A DNA stretch of 64,000 nucleotides from contig JBBPFI010000001.1 of the NCBI GenBank assembly GCA_037974965.1, positions 2,666,001 through 2,730,000 on the forward strand. The letters are read 5' to 3'. Positions 45,609 through 57,479 of the stretch are shown here, piece after piece. Origin of the DNA: Dacryopinax spathularia (Eukaryota; Basidiomycota; Dacrymycetes; Dacrymycetales; Dacrymycetaceae). Position numbers and translations under genes: made by a program. Each line of letters opens with the position of its first letter. Positions within the stretch are counted from its first letter, which is position 1. The notes below the pieces were generated by a model. The model had not been told where the DNA came from and ran no database searches. It saw nothing but the letters and a program-made list of their open reading frames with translations.

Positions 45609-46720
45609 ACCATCTTCTCCGCTTTGCTCCTCTTCCCTGCCCCTGCTCCAGTCGGTTGTGTCCTTGCCTTCGCGATTCGGTTCGGTTTGGTTCGGCGGAT
45701 GTTGTGATCGTGCATTGATTTTACCCCATGCTTGGAGACCATGGTTGTTACCCCTGCATTTTGCATATGATGTCTATACCTGTGTTGTATTTGTAGCCTT
45801 AGCACGCATATACCTATAATAAGCATGACTCTATCGCCCGACCTCCGCAATTGTTGTGCACAGTCTAGTACGCACGGGCAACGTTGGAACCTGCTGCTAC
45901 GGGTATTCGAACCCAGCTGATTGACGACGGATATCGACCAGCTGCATAAGACATACTTAACCTCTTGTCACGGCGGAGACTTGCGGTTGTCATGATATCA
46001 CCGTGGGAACTTCGGCCAAAAGGGGGCAGAAGAGACCATGCATGCGTGAGCTGACGGAGATGCCGTCATCGACGGAGCCCCTAAAACTCAACGATTGCGT
46101 CCTGTCCTCGGACGGCCTTTTGTCTCGCGCCGTATCACCGATGAACTTCTTGGTGTTACTTCGTGTGACTGGTATGCTCGAGCTCGCTGCCTGATCGATC
46201 TGAACAAGCTCTGAAGCTTTACCATAAGCTCAACAGAAGCCAGCGCGATTCCGTGCAACTCCTCGGTCCTCTGTTTCTGAGTCTCTCGCTGGCAAAATCG
46301 GTGTTTATCGTGCCTTTCTTCTGGAACAGGCGCTCCCGCACGCGCCACGCGCCCAAATCTCGCCTCAAAACGCATTGGGAAATGTTGGTCGCGTTCTGCT
46401 GTGCCAAAGTACCGCTGTTGGCACGACACAACGATGGAGCGGGGACGTCGGAGGCTGCGAGATCCACCCTTCCACCTTGCACATGCCTAACACTGCTTGC
46501 GGCTCTCGCCTCACGAAGCCATCACTCATCTCACCGCACCGCGCGTAAACGAACAATTCCCCTGATTTGGGCAACGACCCTATAAATATATGATGCCAGC
46601 CCAGCCTTCATAGAACATCCTCGGACGTCTGGCCTGGCGCCGCCTCTCTCTCTCTCTCTGTGCTTAACGTGACCCTTCAGTTGCTGGCTTTCCTTCCCTG
46701 CTCTACTCCCAACGTCCGCC
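45609..46720. other. Intergenic region upstream of MFS copy 3
   Basis: Contains a TATA box (listed) and a CT-repeat leader (46646-46662). Other frames are overlapping and unrecognised. Confidence 0.5.
46581..46590 (+). promoter_or_regulatory. TATA box of MFS copy 3
   Basis: TATAAATATA, about 130 bp before the ATG at 46721 and followed by a CT-rich stretch, the common fungal arrangement for a regulated promoter. Confidence 0.65.
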
Positions 46721-48649
46721 ATGTCGCGACAAGACGCCGCTGAGCTCGCCGTCATGGGGTCTTCAGAGTCGAGCACGGCACTCGACGTGCCTCGTAAGGC
46801 CAATTCCAGCGAGCTCTCGAATAAGGACGAAGTTCTGGAGGCCGCACCGCCGCCGGCGCCAGCGCCAGCGTATGTTGTCCAGGACGGCGGCTGGGCCGGC
46901 TGGATGACTGTGCTTGGTTCGTGGTTCGTCTCGGCCGTATGCTTCGGGTGGGCTCGTCTCTTTCAACCTTGACATGTCGAGCTGAAAATGTGTCGTCAGC
47001 TATGTCAACGCATTCGGCGTATATGAAACGTAGATATATGCGTCCCTTCATAATCTGCTCACCTTGTTAATCCACACATAGGTATTATATCGAACGACTC
47101 CTCCCCTCCTACTCCTCTTCGTCAATAGCATGGATCGGCTCGTTCCAAGCATGGGCCCTCTTCGCAATGGGCATGGTCACCGGCCCACTGTTCGATCTGG
47201 GCTATTTCCGGCATATGATGATCTTCGGTACTGTCCTGTACGTCGGGACCTTGTTTGCCCAAGCGCAGGTACAGCAAGACGCCTATTGGCAGGTATGCAT
47301 ACAAGAGGTCACCACGATATCGGCACCGACTGACGGGCTTGATTAGGTCTTCCTTAGTCAAGGGATTGGACAGGGAATCGCTATGGGCACCCTCTTCCTC
47401 CCGTCCATGGCCGTCATCGGCCATCATTTCCAGAAGAAGCGTGCCATGGCCATGGGGATAGCAGTAACAGGCTCCTCAACCGGAGGGCTCATCTTCCCCA
47501 GTACGTCCCACTCCACCCCATCTTCACCCCCAATTTGGCTACATGGAGCGCATATACGCAGTCCTGATCAACAACGTCTTCAACAACAACGGATACGTAT
47601 GGGGCGTCCGAGCGGCTGGGTTCTACATCCTCGGATGCTGCGTCATTGGCAATCTGTTGATGAGGCCGAAGTATCCGCCAAGGCATACCAAGCCGCCTAT
47701 GCCGAGTATCTTGAAGCTGCTGCAGGACCCGCCGTATATCGTTGCTATCTGCGGGCTGTGTCTGGGAGCGCTGGGAGTGTGTACGTACTACATCTTATAT
47801 GCGGCGATCTTGCTGCTGACCAGTTGACGATAGTCTACGTTTGTCCGTATAGCCAGTTCTGCGGCCTAAATCAGGGATTGACCAGAGCGCAGTCTTCTTC
47901 CTCCAGCTTTACACGCAAATGCAAGGCATCTCAACAGAGCTCTCCTTCTACACGGTATTTCCCTCCACTTCCACACTTAAACCTGGGTCTGACAGCCGTC
48001 ACCTGTTGTAGCTCACAATCCTGAACGGCGCCTCCATCTTTGGACGTACGATCCCGAACCTTATTGCTGATCGGGTGGGCGTGTTGCCGATCATGGTCGT
48101 TACGGTGTTCATTACGGGCGCCATTGTGTTCGCTATGTTTGGAGTGCATAGTGTTGCAGGTGTGGTCATTTTCGCCCTGGTGTATGTCCTCTCCGTCTCC
48201 CCGCGACAGCTCGTTATACTGACGCTTGGCTCGGAAGTTACGGCTTCTTCTCCGGCGGATGTGAGCCTTCATTCCACCACCGAGTTTACAATGCATGCTG
48301 AGCTTCTCTCTTTTCTGTAGTCATCAGCCTCCTTGCGCCCCTTTGGGCCGTCCTCTCAGACAACTACCGAGAAATGGGCATCCGCATGGGTCTAGGCCTC
48401 TTCATAGTAGGCATAGCAGCCCTAGTAGGAACCCCAATCGACGGCGCACTGATCGGGAATGCGCCGAACTATACGTGGTGGAAGGCGCAGGTTTTCTCTG
48501 GCGTACGTTGTCTCTTTCTTTCTATTTTGTTGGAACGGGCTCGTTGACCGGGGTTGCGGGTGTAGGTCGTGCTGCTTGTGGGGTCGGGGTTCTTGCTCAC
48601 CGCTATGTACCTCTTGGCCAAGAAGCGGGGGAAGCCTTTCCCTTGGTAG
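46721..48649 (+). CDS. MFS transporter, MCT-like, group A copy 3
   Basis: Closest in the window to the 18.4-kb gene, but on the opposite strand. N-terminus MSRQDAAELAVMGSSESSTA; signature VQDGGWAGWMTVLGSW; a 30-nt exon (about 47001-47030, YVNAFGVYET) between two introns, exactly as in copy 1. Then LLPSYSSSSIAWIGSFQAWA, VTGPLFDLGYFRHMM, FLSQGIGQGIAMGTLFLPS, HHFQKKRAMAMGIAVTGSS, VRAAGFYILGCCVIGNLLM, RTIPNLIADRVGVLPIMVV, GTPIDGALIGNAPNYTWWK, and C-terminus LLAKKRGKPFPW, identical to copy 1; stop 48647-48649. About 11 introns. Frames intact. No GH17 partner sits beside this copy. Confidence 0.88.
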
Positions 48650-49051
48650 GTAGTGGCCGCAACCAAAAGACCAGACACTGCATCGAGTGGGGATTGGAGG
48701 GATGACACAGGACAAGGGAAAAGAAGACGAGATTAAATGGGGAGATTCGATATGAAGATTCACCGCAGGAGGATTCGCCGGACAGTAGTTCGCATCTCAC
48801 GATTGTATTTATGTATCACGACTAGCAAGCATTTTCTCCTTTGTGTTTGGTCTGTGATCGGGTTTGCGCAGATAATTGCGTTCCATGCAGACAGTTGCGG
48901 CTAAAGCCGACAGCCCGCGGAGTTAGGCGCCGACCCTTGTCACCTTCAAGGTGCGCCTGCAATTCAGCGTCGTCTGCTGCCCCGCATTACACCTCTTTTA
49001 CGTGTTTGGCACACCACAACGACAGCCACCACATAATCCTCTCTGGCGACG
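48650..49051. other. Intergenic region
   Basis: Terminator of MFS copy 3 and promoter of TIM21. Nothing else recognised. Confidence 0.4.
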
Positions 49052-50328
49052 ATGAACACCCTCCGGACCGCTCAGCGCTTGCGCCTCGTCGTGCGAATTC
49101 ATTGCAAATTCCGAGTACGAACACAATCCTTCGCAACGCACCGCGATGCCTACCCAACCACATCTCCTCCTCCACCGACCGCTCAGCCCTCCTTGCTCTC
49201 CCAACTCCCACCAAGGTCAGAGACGAACAACGTTGGTCCCTTCGCGCTCCAACTGGACAGAAGCCCCGCCAGCTCAGAGGAGACAAAACCTTGGTCACAA
49301 CTGAGCGCTGCTCAGAAAGGTACGTCTACCCACTCGCCAGCGCCTTGTGCACGAGGTTGACATGGGGTATAGTGAAGCGAACAACGGCACGGACGACAAA
49401 TTTCGGAGTGATTCTTGCTGGTGCCGGGCTGAGCGCCGTTATAATCTATGCGCTCGCGACGGAGCTCTTTGCTCCAAATTCGCCAACAGTGCTATACGGC
49501 GAGATCTGCGAGAAGCTCAAGGCGTCTCCACTCGTACGCCTTCTCCTTTCCCGCCAGACCCAGACCAGGATTGTTTGCTGATACGAAGGGATAGATAACG
49601 TCCCAACTCCATCCACCTCTCATATTCCACAACAACCCCCCTTCCTCCCACGTCCCGCGGCATAGGGGCCGTCAAGTGCCTGCGCAGCTCGTAGTCGACT
49701 CGGCGGGTCGAGAACACCTTATATTCCGGTTCTGGGTCGAAGGCAAGGGTTCTCGTCCGTCCTCCTCCTCGCGCGCCTCAGCCCCGCCAGACGACCCCGA
49801 AGAGCCCTACTTCGATAAGATTGTCAAGCATGCCCGTACGCTGGGGGACAAAGCGGTCGACCAAGGGAGACGAGCGTTCGCATTTTTAGTTGGAGAGCCT
49901 TTGCCTGCCAAACCGACGACGCCCAAGACTGTTCAGACGCCTGTGGAGCCGGTGAAGGAGGAGAAGAAGAAGAGTGGAGGGTGGGGGATTGCGGGGATGT
50001 TTAGTGGGATTAGGGGGAGCTTGGGTGGGAAGAAGAAGGAGGCTGAGTTGCAGGAATTGGATTATGAGGGGGAGGTGCATGTGGATATGGTTAAGGTGAG
50101 TCCTGCCCATCCGGTCCTCTTCAGAGCCAGAGCTAAGCACAAAGCAGGACGAGCGTGGAAACTTCGTGTACAAGCACCTGTTCGTTGATATCCCCAGTAC
50201 GTATATGCTACCCTATGCTAGCAACGTCATGGCTGAGATGACCCCCAGGCACGCGCTCAGCAAGAGCGAGGCGGATATACATCGAAGGAGCTCCGCGCGA
50301 TCGGCAAGAACACATTATCTGGCAATAA
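49052..50328 (+). CDS. TIM21: TIM21, mitochondrial presequence translocase subunit
   Basis: An inner-membrane protein that links the TOM complex to TIM23 during preprotein import. The N-terminus is Arg-rich without acids (MNTLRTAQRLRLVVRIHCKF), a typical matrix-targeting presequence. A conserved lead (KPWSQLSAAQKVKRTTARTT, across an intron) precedes one membrane helix (FGVILAGAGLSAVIIYALAT) and ELFAPNSPTVLYGEICEKL. The intermembrane-space domain has REHLIFRFWVEGKG and LDYEGEVHVDMVK, then ERGNFVYKHLFVDIP. The final exon gives RRIYIEGAPRDRQEHIIWQ, with stop 50326-50328. A Ser/Lys-rich insertion of about 60-80 residues (49750-50040) is longer than in yeast. The gene interrupts the MFS paralogue array. 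Confidence 0.9.
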
Positions 50329-50464
50329 ACGTAAACGTAAACGTAACATCTATGATCTCGGCTTGGCTTGTACTGGTACTACGATTGTGTATCTCGCAAC
50401 TCAGTCATCAAATGCAAGTGAGTTCTGCACGAACCTTGTCTCCCCTCTCTGTGCCAGTGAGGGG

Positions 50465-52441
50465 TCAGACCCAGCGTTTCTGCCTCTTCTGCTGCAAGAG
50501 ATAGCGAGTGAGTGTCATCAACGAGGCGCCGATGAACAGCGAGATCTGTGCCCGATTCGGATCAGGTGGTATTTTCGTCGCTGGCGGGAAAGTGCTTACT
50601 CCGCTGAAGATGATCGCTTTCCACCAGGTGTACACAGGGCCGGGACCGATGAGAGCGCCGTTTATTGGGTTACCTGTCAGGCCGGCGATGCCCATCACGC
50701 AGAAAGCCATTCCCATCCGGATCCTACGCCTGTCAGCCAAAGCCTCTCCGCCATGGAAGAGTACGCGCGACCTACCCAACTTCGGCCATACTATCAGCCA
50801 TGACAGCCAACATCGGCGCGAACAAGCTGAACACTATCCCCCTCATCAGCTCGTGCACAATCCTTACAGCAAGGAGACACGCACCAGCCCCGGAGAAGAC
50901 GCCGTACAGAACACAGAAGGCGATCAAGCTCCCCTGGTCCTTCACCCCAAAGAGGGCGAAGATCAGTGCGGCACTAATGAACTGACTCGGGATCTGGCAG
51001 GTTATAGGTCCGAAGCGGTCTGCGAAGATGTTCGGGGTTATCCTGCCATTGGAGGTCAGTGGCATTGGGGGGAGGCGGAGGCGGGGACGGAGGAAAGGGA
51101 TGGAAGGTGGGGACAAACCGGCCGATTATAGACGCGCCGTTTGTTATTGCGATCTAGTGCAGGTGAGTGCTGTTGGCATTTCATGATGGGTGGATGGAGC
51201 TTACGGTGTAGAAGGCGATTGTCTGGCTCAAGCCGTGCGAGGTTGCGTAAATCTGCAAATAGAAGACTGAGTAGGATCAGTGTGCGCTTCATATGGCTTC
51301 AAGGCCTGCAGCTGACATGGGAAGACTGTAGTACTGCATCAGCGTCCTTCCTTCGCAAGCGTGGAAGACGATGTACAAAGCCCCCAACCGCTGAACAAAG
51401 CCGAAACCATACTGATCACATACACCCGATCACTCAGCAGCTTCAAGATACTCGGCTTCGCGATCGTTTTGTGCGCAGGGTTGTAGTTTGGATGCAGGAG
51501 AATGTTCGCGAGGACGAGCATGCCGAGCAAGAAGAACCCTGCGGCTCGGACGCCCCATCGGAAACCGTTCGTTTGGAAGACGTTGTTCAGGAGGATTGGG
51601 AAGAGCAAGCCTCTGCAGTGGTGTGAGCCCAATTACCTTCACGATCTACACGTAACTTACCCGACTGCAGAACCTGTGAATACGACTCCAATTGCGAGTG
51701 CTCGCTTCTTAGCGAAGTGATGCGAGATCACCGCGACTGAGGGCAGGTATAGGAGGCCCATTGCTAGCCCTTGACCGAGGCCTTGCGAGAGGAAGAACTG
51801 CCACAAGAAGTCAGCTGTCTGCAGGTGAACGGCGCTGCTCTTGCTCACTTGGTAATACTGCCCCGGCTGCGCCGCGCTCAAGGCAAAACAACAACCAACA
51901 TGCAACACACTCCCAGCCAGCATAGTCTGCCGGAAATAATGCGCATCAAACAGCCTCCCGCCCGGAATGCCGACCGCGAAGATCAAGAGGATCTGCATTC
52001 CGCCAATCCAAGCGATGTCGGAAGCGGAGTAGTCCGAAAGGAGGTCTTCGACGTAGAGAGCTTGGAAGACGCCGAAGCTTGCCATGTACCTGACTCTCTG
52101 TCAGTATCAGTCTCAATCATGATGTGCGCTTGGGCTTACCCAAAGGTAGCAATCATGATGAACCATGACCCCAATACTATGGTATAGAACATCGTTAGGC
52201 TGGTGGTCGTTCATGGGGGTCACGTGACCGACATACCTGTAGACCAAGCCTTCCAACCGCCATCTGGAATAACATGCGCGGGTTGAACTGCTCCATTGTC
52301 CATGCCGGACGGACTAGGGGCTTGTGTGACACCCTTCTCAATATCCTCCCCCTCGGCATTAACAAGCGTGTCCGGTCTAGACGGGTTCAACGTCTCCGCC
52401 TGGTTAACGACCTCCGTGCTTGGTTTCTCGACTTGCGACAT
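50465..52441 (-). CDS. MFS transporter, MCT-like, group B copy 1
   Basis: The ATG at 52441 gives MSQVEKPSTEVVNQAETLNP; signature IPDGGWKAWST. Group B differs from group A after the first helix: ASFGVFQALYVEDLLSDYSA, DIAWIGGMQILLIFAVGIP, FDAHYFRQTMLAGSVLHVG, CCFALSAAQPGQYYQ. Then FFLSQGLGQGLAMGLLYLPS, HHFAKKRALAIGVVFTGSAV, VRAAGFFLLGMLVLANILL, NIFADRFGPITCQIPSQFI, and C-terminus YLLQQKRQKRWV, with stop 50465-50467. About 11 introns. Intact frames. First of three tandem group B genes; its 3' end converges on TIM21, 136 bp away. Confidence 0.87.
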
Positions 52442-53085
52442 ATTCACACAGAACAAAAAGCCTACTGAGCGGTCAAAAAGAGGGGGGAATCGTACGCTCC
52501 TCCCAGCGGGTCCTCCATCCCCGTCCATACTTTATTGCAACTTCAAACCCCATGTTGGGGTTTCGCGCCATCAAGAACGCGTCTTAGCCTTAGTCAGCCT
52601 TCCGTGGGTTGTTTGGAGCTGAGTAAGCCGACGTGCGGCTTTCTTCTGCCATACGTCCCGCAGGTCTCTTCCCGGATTTTCAGGCTCGGGCTGGTAGTAG
52701 CCGGTAGGGCTGGAGGGAAGGCCGCTCGATGGGCGGACGGAAGGCATGGAAGCTTGTTGTGAGAAGCCGGTTGTGGTGTCCGGTTGGTGTGTTTAGATGA
52801 TCTGGATGAGGCACGTGACCTACTCCTGCGACTTGCTATCCCTGTATTCCGCACACTCTCCGGTGTCTCACACAAATCTCGCTGCATTCAGCATACCAGC
52901 ACTCAAAGACAACAGATCATCAAACACATCTATCACAATAACCTCGTTGCGTAAGACATTCACTCATGAGAAGTACATTAAGATCATCTCGAAACCAAGT
53001 TGAAATAGGCATATGTTACACTCGTCGGGCTCGCTCATCATCGTCGGTACTCTCTACACCTTTACACCTCTGCACCTCTACACCT
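52442..53085. other. Intergenic region between group B copies 1 and 2
   Basis: Promoter of copy 1 and terminator of copy 2, including the 8-bp tandem repeat listed next. No gene seen. Confidence 0.45.
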
Positions 53086-53092
53086 CTACACC
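53053..53092 (+). repeat. 8-bp tandem repeat at the 3' end of MFS group B copy 2
   Basis: Five units of TCTACACC-like sequence. The last unit overlaps the final Val codon and stop codon of the MFS gene (stop at 53086-53088 on the minus strand). Confidence 0.85.
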
Positions 53093-55166
53093 CAGACCTT
53101 CTGCCTCTTTTGTTGGAGGAGGTAACGCAGAGGGATCATTAGCGACGCTCCTGTCATTAGGATGATCTGCGAGCCCGTCAGAATATGCCTCAAAAGCAGG
53201 AGTAGCGAGTGGCAAAGAGGAGAGAGGAGGGAGCAGGGGGGGGAAGAGGAGCTTACGCCATTAAAGACAATAGCCTTCCACCAAGCGAACTCAATAGGCC
53301 CATTCCCGATCAACGCCCCCGTCATCGGGTTCCCAATAAGGCCCGCAATACCCAGTACGATCGACGCGAATCCCAGTCGGATCCTGTCCCCACGGCCAGT
53401 ATGCGTCAGCGTCCTTTCAGACTGGAGCAGGGAGGAGCGTACCCGACTTCGGCCATACTGCTCGCCATTGTTGCGAGCATAGGGGCGAATAGGCTGTACA
53501 CTACATACACGCAGGTCAGGTCCGCAGCTCAGGGAAGAAATGAGAGGTGGGGAGGGCGGGGAGGGAAGGGACGTACCTGCTCCGGAAGCGACCCCATACA
53601 GCACCGAGAATGCGATTATGCTCCCCTGACTTGCGATGCCGAACAGGGCGAAGATGAGGATGACGCAGATGAATTGGCTGGGTATTTGGCACGTTACGGG
53701 TCCCCAGCGGTCGGCTAGGTAGTTGGGGGCCACTCTGTTTCATACGGATCAGGGGGAGGATGTTAGACGATGTGGGAGGTAGGGGAGCGTACCGGCCGAG
53801 GATGGAGGCGGCGTTGAGGATTGCGCCCTGATGATAAGGTCAGTGGCTGGCTTGGGACGGGAGAAGCGGAGAGGGGACGTACGGTGTAGAATGCCAGGCT
53901 TTGGTCCATCCCGTGTGCGACGGCGAACAGCTGAAGGAATGCATCTACCCTCCATGATCAATACGATATACACACCTTCAACCCACGTCTACTAACTGGG
54001 GAAGACTACCCAACATAGTCAGCAGTATTCAAGAGCAAGCGGTGGAGAGACGCACAAAGCCCAATATTCGTAAAGAACGCCGCTGCCAACCCCACAAGAT
54101 ACACCTTCTCGCTCAGCAGGCCCACGATCGTGACCTTTGGCATCTCCTGATGCTCCGGGTTGAAATTGGGGTGCATGAGCAGGTTGGCGGGGATGAGCAG
54201 GCCGAGCAGGAAGAAGCCGCAGATCCGGACGCCCCAGACGTATCCTTGGGAGACGAGGACGTTGGTCAGGAGGACGGGGATGACGATCGCTCTGTGTTCG
54301 GGTGGGGATGGTTAGTTGATGGGAGAGGAGGGGAAGGAGGAGGCGGACCCGATTGACGAGCCGGTCAGGACGATGCCCATCATTAGGGCGCGCTTTTTTT
54401 CGAAGTAGTGGGAGACGATGGCGAGCGAGGGGAGGTACATCATCCCCATTGCCAGTCCTTGACCCAATCCCTGCGCAAGGAAGAACTACAAATACCCCCA
54501 TCAGCTCACACATTCCCGGAGGCTAGAGTGTAGATACGGACCTGGTAGTACTTCCCCGGCTCGCAAGCACTCAACGCGAACGTGCACCCCACATGCACAA
54601 CACTCGCTACGGCCATCGGGATCCTAAAATGCTGCGCGTCGAACACCTTGCCAGCGACGACGCCAACGCCGAACATGAGAAAGATCTGGACACCGCCGAT
54701 CCAGCCGATGTCGGATGTGGAGTAGTTTGTGAGGAGGCCTTCGACGTAGAGGGTTTCGAAGATGCCGAAGCTGGACATGTACCTGCGCGCGAGGGGGACG
54801 GATGTTAGGGGGATGGAGTGCGTGGGGTGCGCATATACGTACCCGAAGGTTGCGACCATGGGGTGCGCATATACGTACCCGAAGGTTGCGACCATGGTTA
54901 GCCATGCTCCGGCAACTGGAGCGCACAGTGAGATCTTAGCGTGCAGTTGAGAGTGTAGACAGGGACGCACCAGTCGACCATGCCTTCCAGCCGCCCTCCG
55001 GGATAACGTGCTCCGACTTTGCCGGCCCATACGATCCTTCTCTCGGGGAAGAAGGCTCTCTTGTCGAGCCCTTCTCGATGTCCTCCCCCGCTCCCACCAG
55101 AGTGTCAGTCCGCGAGAGGACAGCTCCGTCCAGTGCAGCAGCGGTTGGCGTTTGAGCGTCGGCCAT
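53086..55166 (-). CDS. MFS transporter, MCT-like, group B copy 2
   Basis: The ATG at 55166 gives MADAQTPTAAALDGAVLSRT; signature IPEGGWKAWSTG. Blocks: AGAWLTMVATFG, then YMSSFGIFETLYVEGLLTNY, IGWIGGVQIFLMFGVGVVAG, VFDAQHFRIPMAVASVVHVG, FFLAQGLGQGLAMGMMYLPS, FEKKRALMMGIVLTGSSIG, VRICGFFLLGLLIPANLLM, NYLADRWGPVTCQIPSQFI, and C-terminus LLQQKRQKVWV. The exon ending MVATFG and the start of its intron are duplicated in tandem (54823-54894), so there are two in-frame 5' splice sites; using the inner one would add 12 residues. Otherwise intact. Very close to copy 3 in sequence. Confidence 0.86.
54823..54894 (-). repeat. Perfect 36-bp tandem duplication spanning an exon-intron border
   Basis: Units 54823-54858 and 54859-54894 are identical. 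Each, read on the minus strand, holds the end of an exon (MVATFG) and a GTACGTATATGCGC intron start. Confidence 0.93.
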
Positions 55167-57479
55167 GGCGAGGTACGGAGTTCAGAGTGAACGCTGAGAT
55201 AGAAGGCTATCGAGGGTACGATATGAATCACTCGAGCCCTCTTTCCTTCCCCGTCCCGCAGGGTATATGTAGCCTTCCGACCCCGGGCGCACATGCTTCC
55301 CGGTTGGATGGGCCATTACAGCCCGAGCGGGCGATGGGTCCATCACCATCACTCTCCCTCTCCCCAGAATCGTCCATCAGAGACTCGACGTGGTACCGAT
55401 TGGCGCCGTTGCACGATCCTCATCCACATTCAATCGGCTTCCATAGGAATATCCGAGTTGATGCGGGTGTTTGCTGATCGGTAGGAGCGTCAGCGTGCCG
55501 AGCTGACGGAATGGGAAAGCTGAGCAGAAGGGGGAACGAGCTAGCGCTCGACTTCTACGTCAGCCGCAGGTCGTGAGAAACACAGCTGAGCGCGGCGGGA
55601 TTTACCTCAAATATGTCCATAACAGTCCGACAATAGTTTGCAGAATTGCGCAGAATATGGACAAGTAGCCCAGATTAGGCACCGGCGACCTGGTGCCTGC
55701 TTCTGGGGAGCGAACTGCTCCTTCTCCGGCTTCGCTATCCCAACCTCACGGAGCGCAGAGGATCGGCGGCGGAGCGTCGTTGACCGTACACGGCGTACAG
55801 TACGCGAGCGATGCGCCGGTGCACGCTCGTTGATGCACCAGGCACCGCCCCCTCGGGCTCATTCCAGCCTGTTCGCTCCATATCATCTTCTTTCGGCCAG
55901 TCATCCTCCACTCCATCGTGAGTGACATCTCCTGCCATCCCCGGACCGCTGACCATTGCTTGTCACACGCACGCACGCCACAAGCTAGAAGAGCTAGCGC
56001 CCAAGGTGCCTGATCCAGCGTATCGCGCTCCTACGTCCGTTGCCACAGATCCAAAAGGCACGCGGTCCAGGTACTGATGGGCGAGCGAGATATCACGTCG
56101 GAAGACGGAGGATGAGCGTGCGCTAAACTTGGGCGCCAACTTGCCCAGATAGGAAATCATGGATCCAGGATTTAGGGCCGTATCACGCGCGCGCGCAAAA
56201 TGATCGCGCTTATTCGTGGACAGCCACAGTGAGCCGTCGTGGTCTTGGCCTTCTGAACTTGAAGTTTGGACTTCGTTCCTGCGGTGATGGGCGGGAGGTG
56301 CGATCCGTCTGCGGTCGGTCACGCCAGGAAGTCGTGGAGCAACAGAGTTGCAAAGTGACTTGACTTGACTGTTCTATAACCATTCCATTACGACGGCGAT
56401 TCATCCTCGAGTAGGCCTGTGAGTTCATCCTCCTTCACGCGTTGCGCCGCTGCCACGCTCCAATGGGCGCGTATCGAAAGAGTCAATCTGTACCTGGAAG
56501 CCCTTCTTAATCTTGTCTGGCTTCGAATGCCCCTGATCGGAAGTGTCGTACGCTCAGTGAACATTGCAATTGGCTTATACAGGGCTCGGCAAATTCTCGT
56601 CTGTAGGGATGAAGAAGAGCATGCATCGCAAATAGGTGTCGTCTGAGGAGGCCAGCTGTTCGACTCTCTTCGCATCTATATCACCCTGACGTACATAACG
56701 CCTGCCGAGCCGGATCGTCCCCGAAGGGCCTGTGGGCTTGCGGCCCCGCAAACGGACTTGATGCGCTCATGCCGCCGCGAAAGAGACATTTTAAGACATG
56801 ACAATCCAAGAGTCAAGACATAGCCCGTTCCTGGTACCTTAAGTGCTTGCGAGTACTAGTCACGCCTGCCCGAAGCGTCTTGCGCTCTCTATGACGTTGG
56901 AAGGATCTCACCTCTGGTGTGGAAGGCGACCACGGTCCACGGTCCACGATGCCTGGGCAGGGGTGGGAGAACACACTCCTGCTGAGTTTGTTCACTGGTA
57001 CGCAAGCGAGGCCTTATTTTCTCCCTTCGCTCTCTTACCGTTTACGTGGTAAGACGACTCTGTCGGCCAGCCTAGCTGCAGCACTTAGACTTAGTCTCGC
57101 TCAGCCGTACTCCAGTGAGCGTGGTACATATGCTCCAAATAGGACTGTTTCCCCGGCCTGACGAAAGCCCCTCGCACTACAGTAGGCTGACTGTACTTAT
57201 GGCGTTTGTGAGCCTGTGGCCTCCGAGCAAAGTTCCTGAGAGCTTCCCAGTGGGCGTTAGGGTCACAGCTTGCCAGTTACAGATGAGGACAAAAATAGCC
57301 TGACGGGACTAGGTCCGACTGTTTTCCGTGGGATATATCGCTTCATATTCGTATGTCATAGATCTAACATGATACATCTATCCAACATGCGTCCCAGTAT
57401 CAGGACGAATGAGATTGTAAGGTCGGTCGGGTCGAGCACCGCCAGAGAGAAAGTGGCAAGTCGAATATCGGAATCTCCT
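55167..57479. other. 2.3-kb intergenic region
   Basis: Promoter of group B copy 2 at the left, terminator of copy 3 at the right. The frames in between (for example 55963-56322 minus, 56419-56646 plus) have no recognisable domain or intron logic. I see no terminal repeats of a mobile element. Confidence 0.45.

Noticed and set aside
45880-45930. tRNA-like B-box (GGTTCGAAT-type) on the minus strand
   Set aside because: No matching A-box, acceptor stem or anticodon arm could be drawn around it.
55167-57479. Gap searched for a decayed gene or transposon
   Set aside because: No domain fragments, terminal repeats or target duplications could be found by eye.
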